A stretch of DNA of 64,000 nucleotides from Isoetes taiwanensis (GCA_021234155.1 JAJEKV010000086.1:3149461-3213460), one strand, 5' to 3'. Counted from the stretch's first letter, positions 24,260 to 35,433 are shown. Translations and numbers: made by a program. The notes: generated by a model from the sequence alone, not told the origin.

Positions 24260-24724
24260 ACGTCGCGGGCGTGCGTGAGCGTCTTTGAAAGAACGTGGGC
24301 CAAAAAATACCCAGCTAGAAGGATTTTATGCGTGCGTGGTGTCACCATGAAAATGACCACCACCTAGCCCTTGATGAGCTTCTCGAACAATATCCGAACT
24401 TCATGAGGTAGAACACAAAATACGGGCGATGGTGTCCTTACCCTTTTGTAGAGATGTCCCGCAACCATGGTGTAGTCCACGACCTCAGCGGAGAAATTGA
24501 TGGCGACGGGATTGCCGCTATGTGAGAGAGCATCCTCGCCTTCCTCGTGGAAGAGCACATGTGAGGAGGTACCGCTGAAAATCATGGAACCAATGTGGTG
24601 TTGCCGTGACTAAAAAGAGCCGAGCATTAGAAAGGCGCCCGAGACTCCGGGCTTGAGGGATCATCCGTGGATGCGTGAAAGATAATCCGGGATTTACATG
24701 AGATTTGCCGCCTTATGAACGATT

Positions 24725-25850
24725 TCAAAAGGGGCAAATTCTTGGAGAAGAAGGACCCAACGAAAGCAATGCGCCCGTGGGCATGGACTTGTTGATCAAA
24801 TAAAGGAGTGCTTGGTGGTCCACAAAGAACTTGATTTGACTGCCCAAAAGGTAGTGACGGAAGCGTTGGACACGAAAAATGAGACCCAAAGCTTCACGCC
24901 TGCGTGGCGTAATAGTTGCGCCAGCAGAAATTGAGTTTTCTACCGGGCGTATCGATTTGGTTTGTCGGTGTGCGATCATACTTTTGGCGAAAAGAACAGC
25001 TCCAATAGCAAACGCCGAGACATCGACATGAACATGAAAGGGCTTGTCCCATTGAGGAGGAACAAGAACCGGGGCCTGAGTAAGCAAAAGCTTCAACTGT
25101 TGGAAAGCAGCATCTGCCTGGGAATTCCAAGCCCAGGTGGATTCGTCACCCGTGAGTTTATGAATGGGATCCGCAATGGCTGCTAGTCCAGGAATGAAGG
25201 TGGAGTAATAATTGACCTTACCCAGGAAAGACCGTGTCTCCTTGATATTGGCTGGTGCTTGAGCCTTGAGCACACAACTGATTTTGGCAGGATCTGTGGT
25301 GATACCTGCTTTGCTGACAACGTGGCCCCAACGAACACCGTGAGGTGACGCAAAAGGTGCATTTCTCAGGATTGAGACTAATGCCGGACTCATCACATTT
25401 CTGGAAGACGAGTTCCAATTTATCCAAATGGTCAGCCATGGAACTGTAGGCAGAGAAGTCATCTTGAAAAATTTGTAAGAAGGGATTTTCCTTCATGAAA
25501 TCATGAAAAACTGAGAGCATGATGCGTTGAAACGTTGATGGAGAGTTTGATAATCCAAAAGGAACCACCTTGTAGGCAAAAGTGCCCCACGGGGTGGTGA
25601 AAGTAGTCTTGAGTTGATCAGATTCTTTGATTGAGATCTGATTGTAGCCAGAAAAACCATCCATGAAGGAGTACATCTCATGTCCAGCCACCTCTTCCAG
25701 AACCTGATCTGTGAAGGGAAGTGGAAAATGATCACGCTCCGTGGCCTGATTGAGTTTTCGGTAGTCCACACAGACGCGGATCTTACCATTGTGTTTGAGG
25801 GCAATGACGATGGGGCTCACCCATTCAGAATGTTTGACCTCATAGATCAA
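24725..25850 (-). pseudogene. Reverse transcriptase and RNase H of element B
   Basis: RT motifs are WVSPIVIALKHNGKIRVCVD, FMDGFSGYNQI, KVVPFGLSNSPSTFQ and the catalytic box FLQIFQDDFSAYSS (25218-25850). Connection and RNase H follow in a second frame (KETRSFLGKVNYYS, PFHVHVDVSAFAIGAVL, FFVDHQALLYL). The catalytic box is F-Q-D-D instead of the usual Y-x-D-D; D has the same, so it is family-typical. One frameshift near 25400 separates the two. Confidence 0.9.
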
Positions 25851-25899
25851 ACCTGCAGCAAGGAGTTTGTCAATTTCCGCCTTGACGCGATCACGGTAA

Positions 25900-27107
25900 T
25901 TAGGGTTGAGCCGGTACTGTCGTTGCTAAACTGGTCGTGCATCAGATTTGGTAGGAATGGTGAGTTCCCCCAAGCTTTTGTTGATTCCCCGAAGATCTCT
26001 CAGAACTCCAGTAAAAATGTGTTTGAATTTTTGAATAACTTTGACGGCCCTGCTACGATAAGGGGCGGAAGATTTGGCAAAAAATGCGACAGGTTGATTG
26101 TTGCCCATGTCCACGATCTCGACTTCAGAGTCCTAATATGAGGGATCACTTTGGTGTCTTGGACAATATGAGCAAAGCGGTTGAAGCATAACAGATGCGT
26201 GGCACTTTGAGTGGTGAAAAGAGGGGTTCCGAAGTTTCATCCAAAGAGAGGTTGCTTCATGACAAATGTACATAAACAGGAGTTGCGGGAGGTTCAAAGA
26301 TCCGAAAAGTGATCAACACGTTGGATTCGATTGCAAGGAGCCGTAAGGGTCAAGCAAAGCAGCCGCGGCACTGTCCCGATCAAGAGTCATTTCTCCCCAA
26401 GGATCGGCATATTCGGGTAGGATGACAGAGGCGGCGCACTCGCAGTGGAGCCCGAACTTGATAAATATTCCGAGCTTCTTCGAAATCGTGGTCCAGAGAG
26501 AGGGTTCCGCATGTTCAACAGAAATGATCCCCGCCTTTTCCAAGTCCATGGTGGCATTGAGGTGACCATCGCTGATGACTAACCGATCCGTGGCCCAAAG
26601 AATGGATACTCTTGGCCCGGCGGAGAAAAGGTCTCGCCGACCAACATTTCATAGTCACCGGATCTTCGCCAGCCTTCCAAACTCCAAATTCCATGGGGAA
26701 GCGGAGATCACCTATGTTGATGTGAAGAAGAGGCGTGGCGCCTTGAGGTCGCGTGATATGGCCATTAGCCAACTTGATGTCATATGGGGCACGAAAAGAG
26801 TTGTGTGATGCCCATTTGTTTGCGGAGTTTATCCGTGATGAGATTGATCTGCGCTACCTCCATCTATTTGAACATGGTTGACTTGCTGATTACCCACCTT
26901 GGCATGGACCGTGGGTGTAGAGGTATTGCCCCCAACTAAAACAGTTGGGAGTGGTAACCGGTCCTTGAGAGCAAGACAGAGTTTCAAAATGGTTGCCAAG
27001 CTTAAAGGAATTTTGATCTTGGCTAGCTCCTCTTGGAGTTCCAGAGGCACATGAGAAAAAAGATCTGCTGGTTCCACGGGTCTTTGGAGTGCGTGGTAGT
27101 GAAGCAA
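25900..27107 (-). pseudogene. Protease and protease-RT linker of element B, heavily broken
   Basis: Near 26860 the minus strand reads VNHVQIDGGSA, a retropepsin active site with DGGS in place of DTGS, a variant seen in plant gypsy elements. The linker to RT is fragmented over several frames. Copy D at 57340-57600 gives a longer stretch (IDGGSAVNLI, LLHINIGDLRFPMEFGVW). Confidence 0.75.
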
Positions 27108-27284
27108 AGAACTTTTTTGAGTAAGTCAACCTCTGCAACAATATTGGGATACGCCCGAGAGCGTGGAGGTTGAGATGTGGAAGGTGTATCTTGTCTTTGT
27201 TGAGCTCGGTGGTGGCATGAACATTAAGCTATGCGTCGCCTTCCTTGGCCCTTTGCATGAGATTTAAAATGCTTTGGCCGAACT

Positions 27285-29049
27285 TTAGGCATGACATGTG
27301 GCATGAGTTTCTCCAAGTCGGTGCAAAGTGAACCTTTTTTCGTCCTCATGAGGAATGGTGTCAACCGCAAAGCGTGGTTGCGTGCCATTGGGAATAATGG
27401 TCAAGGGACGTGATGCCCTGGTCTGGCGTGAAACCAAACCAACCCAATTGGATGGCTGGACTGGAGGATTAAGTGCCTGAAAGATTTCCTCCTGTGCTTG
27501 TTGATCCAGCTGAGGTTGATTTGCTGGAGCTGGTTGATAGCGTGATTGCTGAGGCGCTCTTGGTGGCTTCTTAAGAACTGGTCTCGGGCCTTGTTTGCCA
27601 TTAGCAATCCAGAGTTGGTAAGCCGTGAGGCGGACTGATGTGGTCTGATTGGTGCCGTGAAGTCGTACACTTGTGGAAGTTGAGGGCACGCCGTGGTGGT
27701 ATGACCCCATTCTTGACAAAGGATAACACCGAGCTTTAGAAGGATCAAAAGGAGGGCGGGGTTGGGTCCCCATTGTTGCCCCCGCTGCTGATAGAGTTGA
27801 GGTGGTTGCACCTTTGGTGGTGGCCGCGATAGTGCGATTGTTGCCGAGGTGTGGTTTGCACTTGATAAACCCGGTTTGTTGCGAACGGTGTGGGATGAGT
27901 GCGAAGTGCACTCTTCCGTGGCATGATTGCACATGTTGCATCTCTTGCAATGAGGCGGGCCATTGGTGGAGTTGCACTCATTTGCCAAGTGGCCTTGGTA
28001 TTTGCTGCATATGGCACCAGATCCGATCCGCTACCAATGGATTGGCGTGTTGAGGCCGGGATGGCCGTCTGTGGAACCATAACAGGTGGAATGAAAGGGA
28101 GCTCCTGAAGAGCCACGCCACGGGAGGAAACATTGACTGAGTGATTGACAAGATCAATAGCCTGCTCCAAGGTCTTGGGACGCAGGTATTCCGTCATGAG
28201 TCGAATAGCTGGAGGAAGTCCTTGGAGAAACCAGACCAAAATCTGGCTCTGTGTTGGGTACTCCTTGAGTTTACTGAGCAGAATGTGAAGTCGATCTGCA
28301 AAATCCCGGGCAGACTCCGTGGGCTCTTGTTGAAGTTCATTGAGTTGCTTGAGATGAAGTTGATCATCATCCGTGGTCCCATAATGAGAAAGAAAAGCAG
28401 TTCGTATTTCTGACCAGTCTTGTTTCCAATGGCTTTTGTTGGACATGAGCCATTGATGAGGAGAGCCACGCAGGGTGGTGGAAAAGATGTGGAATTTCAG
28501 TTGAGGTTGCGCATGACCATTTAGGACAGCTAGAGCCTCAAATTCTTCCATGTGGGCCTGAGCACTTTGGTCTAAGGGTTTGCCTTTCGTGTTGCCAAAG
28601 GTGGGATAAGTCGGTTTAGTCCCGAAAGGTAGATGTGAAAGTGCTTGGCTGGGACAGAACATTATAGTGAGGATATTGAGGTTGAGTTGGATGTGGCATG
28701 GTGCCCGAAGGACCCCGATGAAGGGGTGGATCAGCGGTTGAGGAACTGTTGCTTGAGCATTGGTTTTGAGATCCGTAAGGTTGTAAACAGAAGGGCAAAG
28801 GGGAAATGTAGGGAAAGGATATTCCCGGTAGGTGCAAAAGAGACTTGTGGATATCCTTGCCCACCCTGGGGAGATGATGGTTGTGAAGGAAGAGGCGTGT
28901 GGCCCAAGAATGATGGATGTAGGCATGTTCGTGTATGAAAGTACGGTTGAGAAGGTTGAGCCCGATAGGGCTCCCGGATAGTGATGAGGTGACCGAGGTC
29001 GTGAGCAATGTTTGCACGCTTTGGGAGGGAGGCCGGACGAGACAGACAC
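27285..29049 (-). pseudogene. gag: Gag of element B
   Basis: The gag domain is clear in 27745-28600 (KFHIFSTTLRGSPHQWLM, WSEIRTAFLSHYGT, ESARDFADRLHILLSKLKEY). A first Cys/His cluster (CKRCNMCNHATEEC) and a second knuckle follow; the second reads CYHCQEWGHTTTAC in copy D but is damaged here. The N-terminal part is Pro/Ser/His-rich and not reliable in frame. Confidence 0.85.
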
Positions 29050-29256
29050 GAGGGGTGGGTGGCGCCGACCGAGCCCCTAGGCCGAAGATGGCCTCCCTCT
29101 ATGTCATAAGCGTATCCATACATGTCGCGAAACGGTTTCCCGACGCCGATGGCGCCCAAAGCGAGATGCCGCTCGAGAAAGGAGTTCTTCTCGGGCGTGA
29201 AATTTTACGGACATGGCGGCAGAAGAAAGTAGGATTGAATCGACCCGGCAGGCAGG

Positions 29257-29800
29257 TGTTTTTGGGTCCGGGTTCGGGAACTCCTGGAAGACAGCCCTCT
29301 GGAGGACCCGTGGATCTAACAGAGAGTCCTGGGGGACTATGTCACGGGATTTGCAAGAAAAGAACAAGAAGAAGAAAAACAAACAAAATGAGGAAAATGA
29401 TAAGCTTCCTTGATATCAATGATGAACATACATGAGCTCTCGCAATAGAGAGAAAAAAACCGAAAGGAGACAAGACTCAAAACTCATCTAGAACTCATGT
29501 GCGCAGCTCTAGTCATATATATAGTACAATGGCCTCGCCCAATATGAACACTCGATGATCTCGGTGCCGACTCACGAAGGAGGCGATTCTGAGGAATCTT
29601 GGAATGCCGGTGCCTCTTGAGGTGCACGGGACCACGCCGACGGTGATGGCCCGCCACTTGTCCGAAGCTCCTTTTGGGCTCTTTGCTTGGTCTTCTGCGG
29701 GGCCTTTGATGACTGACCCGTGGTTGACTGTGGATCCTTGTTCTTGACCTGGTCCATCGTATGCATGAATAGTCCTGTACCAGGAGGCACATGACTAACA
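29257..29800 (-). repeat. Element B 5' LTR (544 bp)
   Basis: On + it runs from TGTTTTTGGGTCC to ACATGACTAACA, followed by the target duplication ATTAT. Compared with the 3' LTR it has many short indels, chiefly at CTG/CAG positions in 29535-29690. Confidence 0.93.
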
Positions 29801-32220
29801 ATTATGCCAATTATTTTACCATTTGACCAATTGTAGACCTTGAAATGATTGGCGATTCTCATAGTGCGCAAAAGCCACATGAGATTTTCACAATTCAGTT
29901 TGGCACACGGTGAGAGTCCTTCAGAATTCTTGCACTGCGACTCGCATGAAACCAACAAAGCGCCCGATAGGCTTCTCATTCATCTCAGCAGATTTTCTAC
30001 AATGGTGGACAGTGGATAGCCGCACACATGCGAACTACCCACAAAAAATAAAGGGAAAATCCAATTATATCATTTGGACCCCAAAACAAATACAATGCTA
30101 ATAGATGAGTGGCTGATGTACCTGCCGAAAACTTATCACCGGGATTAAAAAACCCCGCCCTTTCGGGTTTTCGAGGAAAAACCCTAGTGATAAGCCTTCG
30201 GCAAGGGGCTTAGACAAACGTAAGGCATAGAATCGCTCCCAAAAACCCGCGCATGGAGAAGTCAAAACGGATGGCGCTCGCCAACCTGTACCTGCACATC
30301 ACCAACAACAAACGAGAAACATACCAAAGAATAGCATCACCCAGTGGGTGGAAAAAAAGCATCACCCACCGGGTGAAAAAACATGATAAACAGAACTTGT
30401 ACAAAATATAATAAACAAAGAAGGGGGGGAGGGTGGGTTCAAAGAGAATAAGGTGCTGGCGAGAGAGAGGAAGCGCCGATGAAACGTCGATGAAGAACTC
30501 TGCAATAAGTAGCAAACGCCCAACCTGATGAACGGCCCAAAACGCATGCGATGCATGCATGCGACGCATGCAATGCATGCATGCTCGTCTTGAGCAAGAA
30601 TGCCGATTCGCTACGCGAATCGACGACATTTTAGGTGAAATATTTTTAGGTTGACTTTAATTTGGACGTCCCCAACATTAATAGAAGTATAGATTTAAGC
30701 CTATATTAGTTAGTGAACAACCCTCTAGTGATAGACCAACATAGAATTGCTAAACTTGTTCAAATCCGACAACTTTTTTTTTTTAACCCTAAAATTTCTA
30801 GATCTAGTTTTCTATGAATAGCCTCCCATTTATACAATTTAACCAGAAGTCTTTAGCTCCTATAAAAGAGAGGATTTCTCGGCACACTTAGACGCTTCAA
30901 TGTCCATTTGACATAGTCAGTTTTACAAATATCATAGCGTCGCCCGCATTCAGACGATGGTACATCGACACTGCACATCTCAAAGAGACAGATGTCAACC
31001 AGATCTATAAAGTCTTCCAATACACCTTTAACATCCAAGCCACCTTGACCACCACTCCTTACTACCACAACATTATGGCTGAGTTCCTAAGCAGGAAGGA
31101 AGGAAGGAAGGAAAAATTTTAACGTCAACGGGTTATCTATAAAGTCTTCCAATAAGAACATGGGCTTTAAACCAAAGCACAACGTGAGCTAGAACACAAC
31201 CATCATGACCCGGATTAAAACTTGACCACCACTCCATACCTACTACCACAACAACTCAACCGTTAACCTGGTCTGAAACAGACGCCTTCCTAAATCGCCC
31301 CATCGGAGGTGCCTCCTCACCCATCCTCCAGTTCCAGGGGTAGGAGTCACCGTATGCACGCTGAGACAAGTCCTCCATGCGAGGGACTCTACATTTCCAA
31401 GACAGCTCTAGCGAGTGCTAGGGAAGGAAAAGGGTAGAGTCCACGGCTAGACAAGTCCTCCATGTGGACAATGTTATAAAAGCATTATGGAATAAAGTTT
31501 CTCAAATGCAGATTGCATGTTCATGAGTCACAGTGAAGGGAAAGGCATATGTTTGAAACATTTCAAGCGAACGGTGTAGATTATAAGAGACGAATTAATG
31601 GAAGACTGGATGTAATAGCAGCTAAGGGCATAATTTTCATACAACCTTTCTAAATAGAGTGGCACTTAACTAATAAATAGGAGTGGGAATAGGCATGGCA
31701 TGGAATGGGAGCAGGCCTCCCATGCATGCATGTAGAATTTTAGTGTATTCGGATGGTTGTGTAATGAAAAATATTGGAGATAAGGAACCGGAGCATTGCA
31801 TTCGATGAACATCTAGTTGGTTATTTGTAGTGGCAATTTCCAGGTAACAATTCCTTGTAACGTAGAAAACATTGTAAATGACTGGAAGGCGTATTAAGTA
31901 GAAGCTTTGGTTTTTAATAGTTAATTTATGTTGTCAATAGATATTCTTTAGGCATTGCTTGGAGTACTCAATTATATATGGTTTTTTTGTTATTGGTGTG
32001 GATGTGTAGATTTGTTGCTAATGAATTAGAATTCTTGAGCAATAAGGAATGAACTCAATTGCAAGCATTCATTTTGTAGTGCTGGAAGAATTGAGAAAGG
32101 CAAACATAGGCGCATCCATGAACTGTCTATTTGTGTATGTCCATGTAGTATCTATAACATTTAACAGCTAAAGTGTAATACAGTACCATAGAGGTGAAGC
32201 TTGCACCATTCTACATGCAG
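29801..32220. other. Unassigned DNA with hairpins and short tandem repeats
   Basis: 29806-29960 resembles 18600-18700 on the other side of B (shared GAGATT-TCACA and GGTGAGAGTC blocks), as expected for DNA split by B, perhaps with an older local repeat. Two near-identical palindromic units lie at 30344-30385 (CATCACCCAGTGGGTG and CATCACCCACCGGGTG). A GCATGC-rich patch lies at 30543-30584. An 8-bp perfect hairpin CGATTCGC/GCGAATCG lies at 30604-30622. A local duplication (31005-31070 and 31134-31250) encloses (GGAA)4-5. No convincing gene is seen; the 139-codon minus ORF over the palindromes has no support. Confidence 0.5.
30123..30203. repeat. 81-bp near-perfect inverted repeat (MITE-like hairpin)
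   Basis: The left arm TGCCGAAAACTTATCAC pairs with the right arm GTGATAAGCCTTCGGCA with 15 of 17 matches. The interior (AACCCCGCCCTTTCGGGTT and GAGGAAAAACCCTAG) extends the fold. No obvious target duplication is seen. Confidence 0.7.
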
Positions 32221-33171
32221 CCTGTGCACAAGAGCCCACCTGGCTATAGATGCTATGATGTGATTCAACACCAAATAACAAGTATGATGGTGAATTGAGG
32301 GTGGGGTCTTGCCTAGCGCGGCTACAGGACTCCTACAGTGTGCTAGGCTTATAGCCGGTCACGGAGAGGGCCGGGCATGGGTCCGACACTCCCTGGGTCG
32401 CAGCTGACATGCCAAAAGTATGTGGGCACCCTGGACTCGAACGGGCAGGTGAGCCGTCCTTTAGATTTAGGGGAGTAATTCGGGTACGAATGCGGGGGTC
32501 ACTGAGGTGGCACGTATTCTCTAGCACACCCAGGAATCCATCATGCCCGGGGGTCACTGAGATGGCACGTGTTCTCTAGCACACCCAGAGATCCGACCTG
32601 CCTCATCGGACTGGGGAGATATAACCCAGAGTAGTTCCATAGGGTGATTCCATGGGATTGCGTCTCCAGAAGGCTACAATCATGCCATAGCATGTTCCAG
32701 CCTAGTTGCAAAGTGTGCACAGGAGGGGCGGATGGATTGGACTACCCTAGCCGTTGTTCTATGTCAACCAACGCCATTGTTATGATTTCGTCTGTTGTTA
32801 TCTGGAGGCTCTGACTGTCATTTGATTCCCATGAGTCTGAGCCGGGGTAGAGCCTTATTTATGATGCATTTCCTTGTTATGTTGATATTCTATTGCATTC
32901 TTATGGATGATGATGGGCCACCTTTCGTGATGGCATATTATTTATTTGTGTTGTTGCCAGGTGCTAACCTTGTATGTATGCTTCCGCCATATAGGATTCC
33001 CATCGAAGGCATGGGACGAATGACACCTTCGTGTCCTTCACCCGGACACTTGCCATCACAAGTGGTCCGAGTCAGACGAAGGGCCTTTCCATGGTGGTAT
33101 TGTCGCCATGGAAGAGGGGATTTCCCGTATTTATATGATGAGAGCATCGTATAGGTTCGGGAAGCGTCATA
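32221..33171 (+). repeat. 5' LTR of element C, lacking about the first 700 bp
   Basis: Similarity to the A LTR begins at CCTGTGCACAAGAGCCCACC and continues in order (GGGTGGGGTCTTGC, CACTCCCTGGGT, GTGCACAGGAGGGGCGGATGGA, GAATGACACCTTCGTGTCCTTC) to the end GAAGCGTCATA, a mutated CGTCACA. Nothing before 32221 matches the LTR start, so the 5' portion is deleted or replaced. Confidence 0.85.
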
Positions 33172-33172
33172 A

Positions 33173-33184
33173 TGGTATCAGAGC
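33173..33184 (+). other. Primer-binding site of element C (initiator tRNA-Met)
   Basis: TGGTATCAGAGC lies one base after the LTR end, complementary to the 3' end of plant initiator tRNA-Met. The leader from here to 33830 has no gene. Confidence 0.95.
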
Positions 33185-33830
33185 ATGATTTTGGTGGACC
33201 AGATCATTGCACTGGCCATGTTCTAATTCGATAGAACGTTAAGTAGTTGCAGACTCTAACTTAGGGAAATACTTTAGAACCCTGTAGTTAGAATGTTTGA
33301 GGCCCAAATTTGTCCTAACAGTGTGGTTGTGAGGAAAATTTAGAGGTATAAAGGTAGAACTGTATTAAGTTTTAGCAGGAAATGGTCCCTCTCTTCCAGA
33401 GGCCATAACTTTCTCTAGGAAGCTCGGATTGGAAAAATTCTCGTTCCATTGCGTCGCCAAATTAGCTTAGAGCACCTTTCAGTATGTGACATTAGAAGGG
33501 AGGAAACCCTAAATCGGCGCACTTTGCAAAATAGGAGTTTATTTTTCAATTATAAGCATCCAAAATGCAGAGTGCGTTGGTTTGACCAAAGTTGACTTCT
33601 TTTTTTTTAGGAAAAAAAATAATTAGGGGCATTAAAAAAACCGACGGACGTTAAAACGGGGTTTTATTATCTTGTTTGCATTAACTCCGCCTACCGCCTG
33701 CTCCGCCCGCCATAGCCACCGGAATAGCCCCATCGCCATAGCTGTTGCACCCCTTTTATTCTGCCATAGTTGCCCCTGCCTACTATCCTGACGGGCTCGG
33801 CCTGCTTGCTGCCACTTCACTTGATAAGCG

Positions 33831-34370
33831 ATGGCCCGCACCAAGGGAACAAAGAGCTATTCCTCTTGTAATGTCTTCCAACTCTTCGCTGAGCTTGGCC
33901 GCAATATCGGTGTCACAACCGACGGCCCTAGGAAGGTCGAGCTCCTTCTCGAGCAGCTAGTGCTGAGGTTTATCGAAGGCGACCGGATATCATACCCTAT
34001 TTTCCACCTCACCGAGAGATTTTTGTTGAAACTGAACGCTGAAGGGGAGACCTATACTTTGGTGGAGCAAGAAGACCAGGTTTTGACCCTTGTTCGTTAT
34101 TATCCCTCGGACATGCCCCAAGATGCTGCCGATGCCGATGCTCGTCAGGAAGCCGAAAGGATTATGGCAATGGCGCAAGAGGAGGACGTCCAGCAAATCG
34201 CAAGTGGAGACCCAGTTGTCCGAGGACAGGAGTATGTTTATCTGGGAAGAGGGAGGGCCATTACACGAGGGTGCAACTTTACCCTGCCTCCCTATCACTA
34301 TAAAGAGGACGCCATCTTCATATGGGAGGATATACCGAAACCTTTCACTCCAGAAGACTTGCAACCTTGA
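33831..34370 (+). CDS. Element C ORF1, N-terminal part, begins MARTK
   Basis: A 179-codon frame begins at ATG 33831. The first residues MARTKGTK match the start of histone H3 (MARTK) at five positions. The body (FQLFAELGRNIGVT, LLEQLVLRFIEGDRISYPIF, LNAEGETYTLVEQEDQVLTL) has no recognised domain and ends near FIWEDIPKPFTPEDLQ. Just past its stop the sequence stays protein-like in a second frame (KIYRRTEVRML, then a TAG, then EQHAEQQASRLAEEQARE and the repeat NRVEEPANHVEEPANR up to 34611). It then reaches the H3 frame. I infer one original protein of about 390 residues with a C-terminal histone fold. Confidence 0.7.
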   Translation: MARTKGTKSYSSCNVFQLFAELGRNIGVTTDGPRKVELLLEQLVLRFIEGDRISYPIFHLTERFLLKLNAEGETYTLVEQEDQVLTLVRYYPSDMPQDAADADARQEAERIMAMAQEEDVQQIASGDPVVRGQEYVYLGRGRAITRGCNFTLPPYHYKEDAIFIWEDIPKPFTPEDLQP

Positions 34371-34613
34371 CATGGCGGCCCGGCCCGACTGATATCTTGG
34401 AAAGATCTACAGGCGCACCGAGGTACGCATGTTATAGGAGCAGCATGCCGAACAACAAGCGTCTCGGCTAGCAGAGGAGCAGGCAAGGGAAACTACCAAG
34501 GACACTGCCAATCGTGTTGAGGAGCCTGCCAACCATGTCGAGGAGCCCGCTAACCGTACCATACAACGCAAGCGGAAGATCACTAACCCGACGCGCTTGG
34601 GGCCCTAGTATAA

Positions 34614-35023
34614 AACCCGACTGCAAGCGATTGGTGGGGTGACAAAGCAGAAGGGGACACTCGTCGGGAGAATTTAGTCGAGCGGGCCCGGCATCCAGCC
34701 ACTGGAGGCAAGACCCTTCCCCTTGTGCCCGCACCTCGTCAGAGGAAGCCCCACAGGTTTAGACCGAGGACAGTGGCCTTGCGGGAAATCCGGAAGTATC
34801 AGAAGACGATGGAGCTCCTCTTGCAGAAGCTACCCTTCCACAGGAATTTAAAACAGACCTCAGGTTCCAGACCCATGTTATTCTTGCTTTGCAGGAAGCT
34901 GCCAAGGATTACCTCGTCGCCCTCTTTGGCGGCGCCAACCTTTGTGCTATACACGCTAAGCGCGTGACTATTATGCCAAAGGATTTGGCCTTAGCACGTA
35001 GGATCCGCGGGGATCGAAACTAG
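34614..35023 (+). pseudogene. Histone H3-like domain of element C ORF1 (H3.3-type), frameshifted
   Basis: One frame gives ATGGK, then [20 protein letters not shown] and ELLLQKLPF. After a shift of frame near 34840 it gives [36 protein letters not shown], and ends [10 protein letters not shown] at TAG 35021-35023. This is alphaN, alpha1, alpha2 and alpha3 of histone H3 in order. The only gap is the eight residues expected between LPF and QEF, consistent with a 22-bp deletion that also causes the frameshift. His and Leu occupy the positions (87 and 90) typical of plant H3.3. Substitutions relative to H3 include GT to RT, EDT to GGA and IQ to LA. There is no intron in the fold. A true host H3 gene would not sit between this LTR, PBS and gag. 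Confidence 0.93.
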
Positions 35024-35170
35024 ATCCCCCATTTTGTAATATGACTGTATCTTTTTGTATCTAAGTTTTTATAATTAATACAATGTTGTATATTATCGGC
35101 TACGTGTATCACTGTCTGTTCCTTCATGCAAACAACACACATAAATCTCGAGTTCAAAATAATAATAATA

Positions 35171-35307
<137 letters not shown>

Positions 35308-35433
35308 GTAATGGACCCTAAGGAATATTCCCTAATAAAAGCCCCATCTTTTTAAAACGTGCTTCTACTTTTTAGGGTTTCATTGTTGTTTAGCCTCCTA
35401 TACTTTCGCTCCTCCTCCTTCCAGCAGACTGTT

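Larger units (their letters stand above)
18775..29800 (-). mobile_element. Element B: Tat/Athila-like Ty3/gypsy retrotransposon, 11.0 kb
   Basis: LTRs at 18775-19327 and 29257-29800 are flanked by the target duplication ATTAT (18770-18774 and 29801-29805). On the minus strand the order is gag, zinc knuckle, protease, RT, RNase H, integrase, a 1 kb spacer with an antisense ORF, a 1044-residue extra ORF, polypurine tract and 3' LTR. RT text of the DDFS type and an ORF downstream of pol place it near the Tat/Athila lineages. No chromodomain is seen. Gag-pol is frameshifted, while the extra ORF is intact. The primer-binding site could not be assigned to a tRNA. Confidence 0.93.

Noticed and set aside
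29230-29256. Primer-binding site for elements B and D
   Set aside because: The sequence next to the 5' LTRs (GATTGAATCGACCCGG in B, TTTGAATCGAGACGGC in D) is tRNA-like but does not match a tRNA 3' end I can name, and indels disturb it.
30210-30629. 139-codon minus-strand ORF
   Set aside because: It runs across palindromes and GCATGC repeats and has no protein-like conservation.
34614-35023. An ordinary host histone H3 gene
   Set aside because: It has no own start or tail, contains a frameshifting deletion, and lies between the LTR/PBS and gag of one element, in line with the other accessory ORFs.
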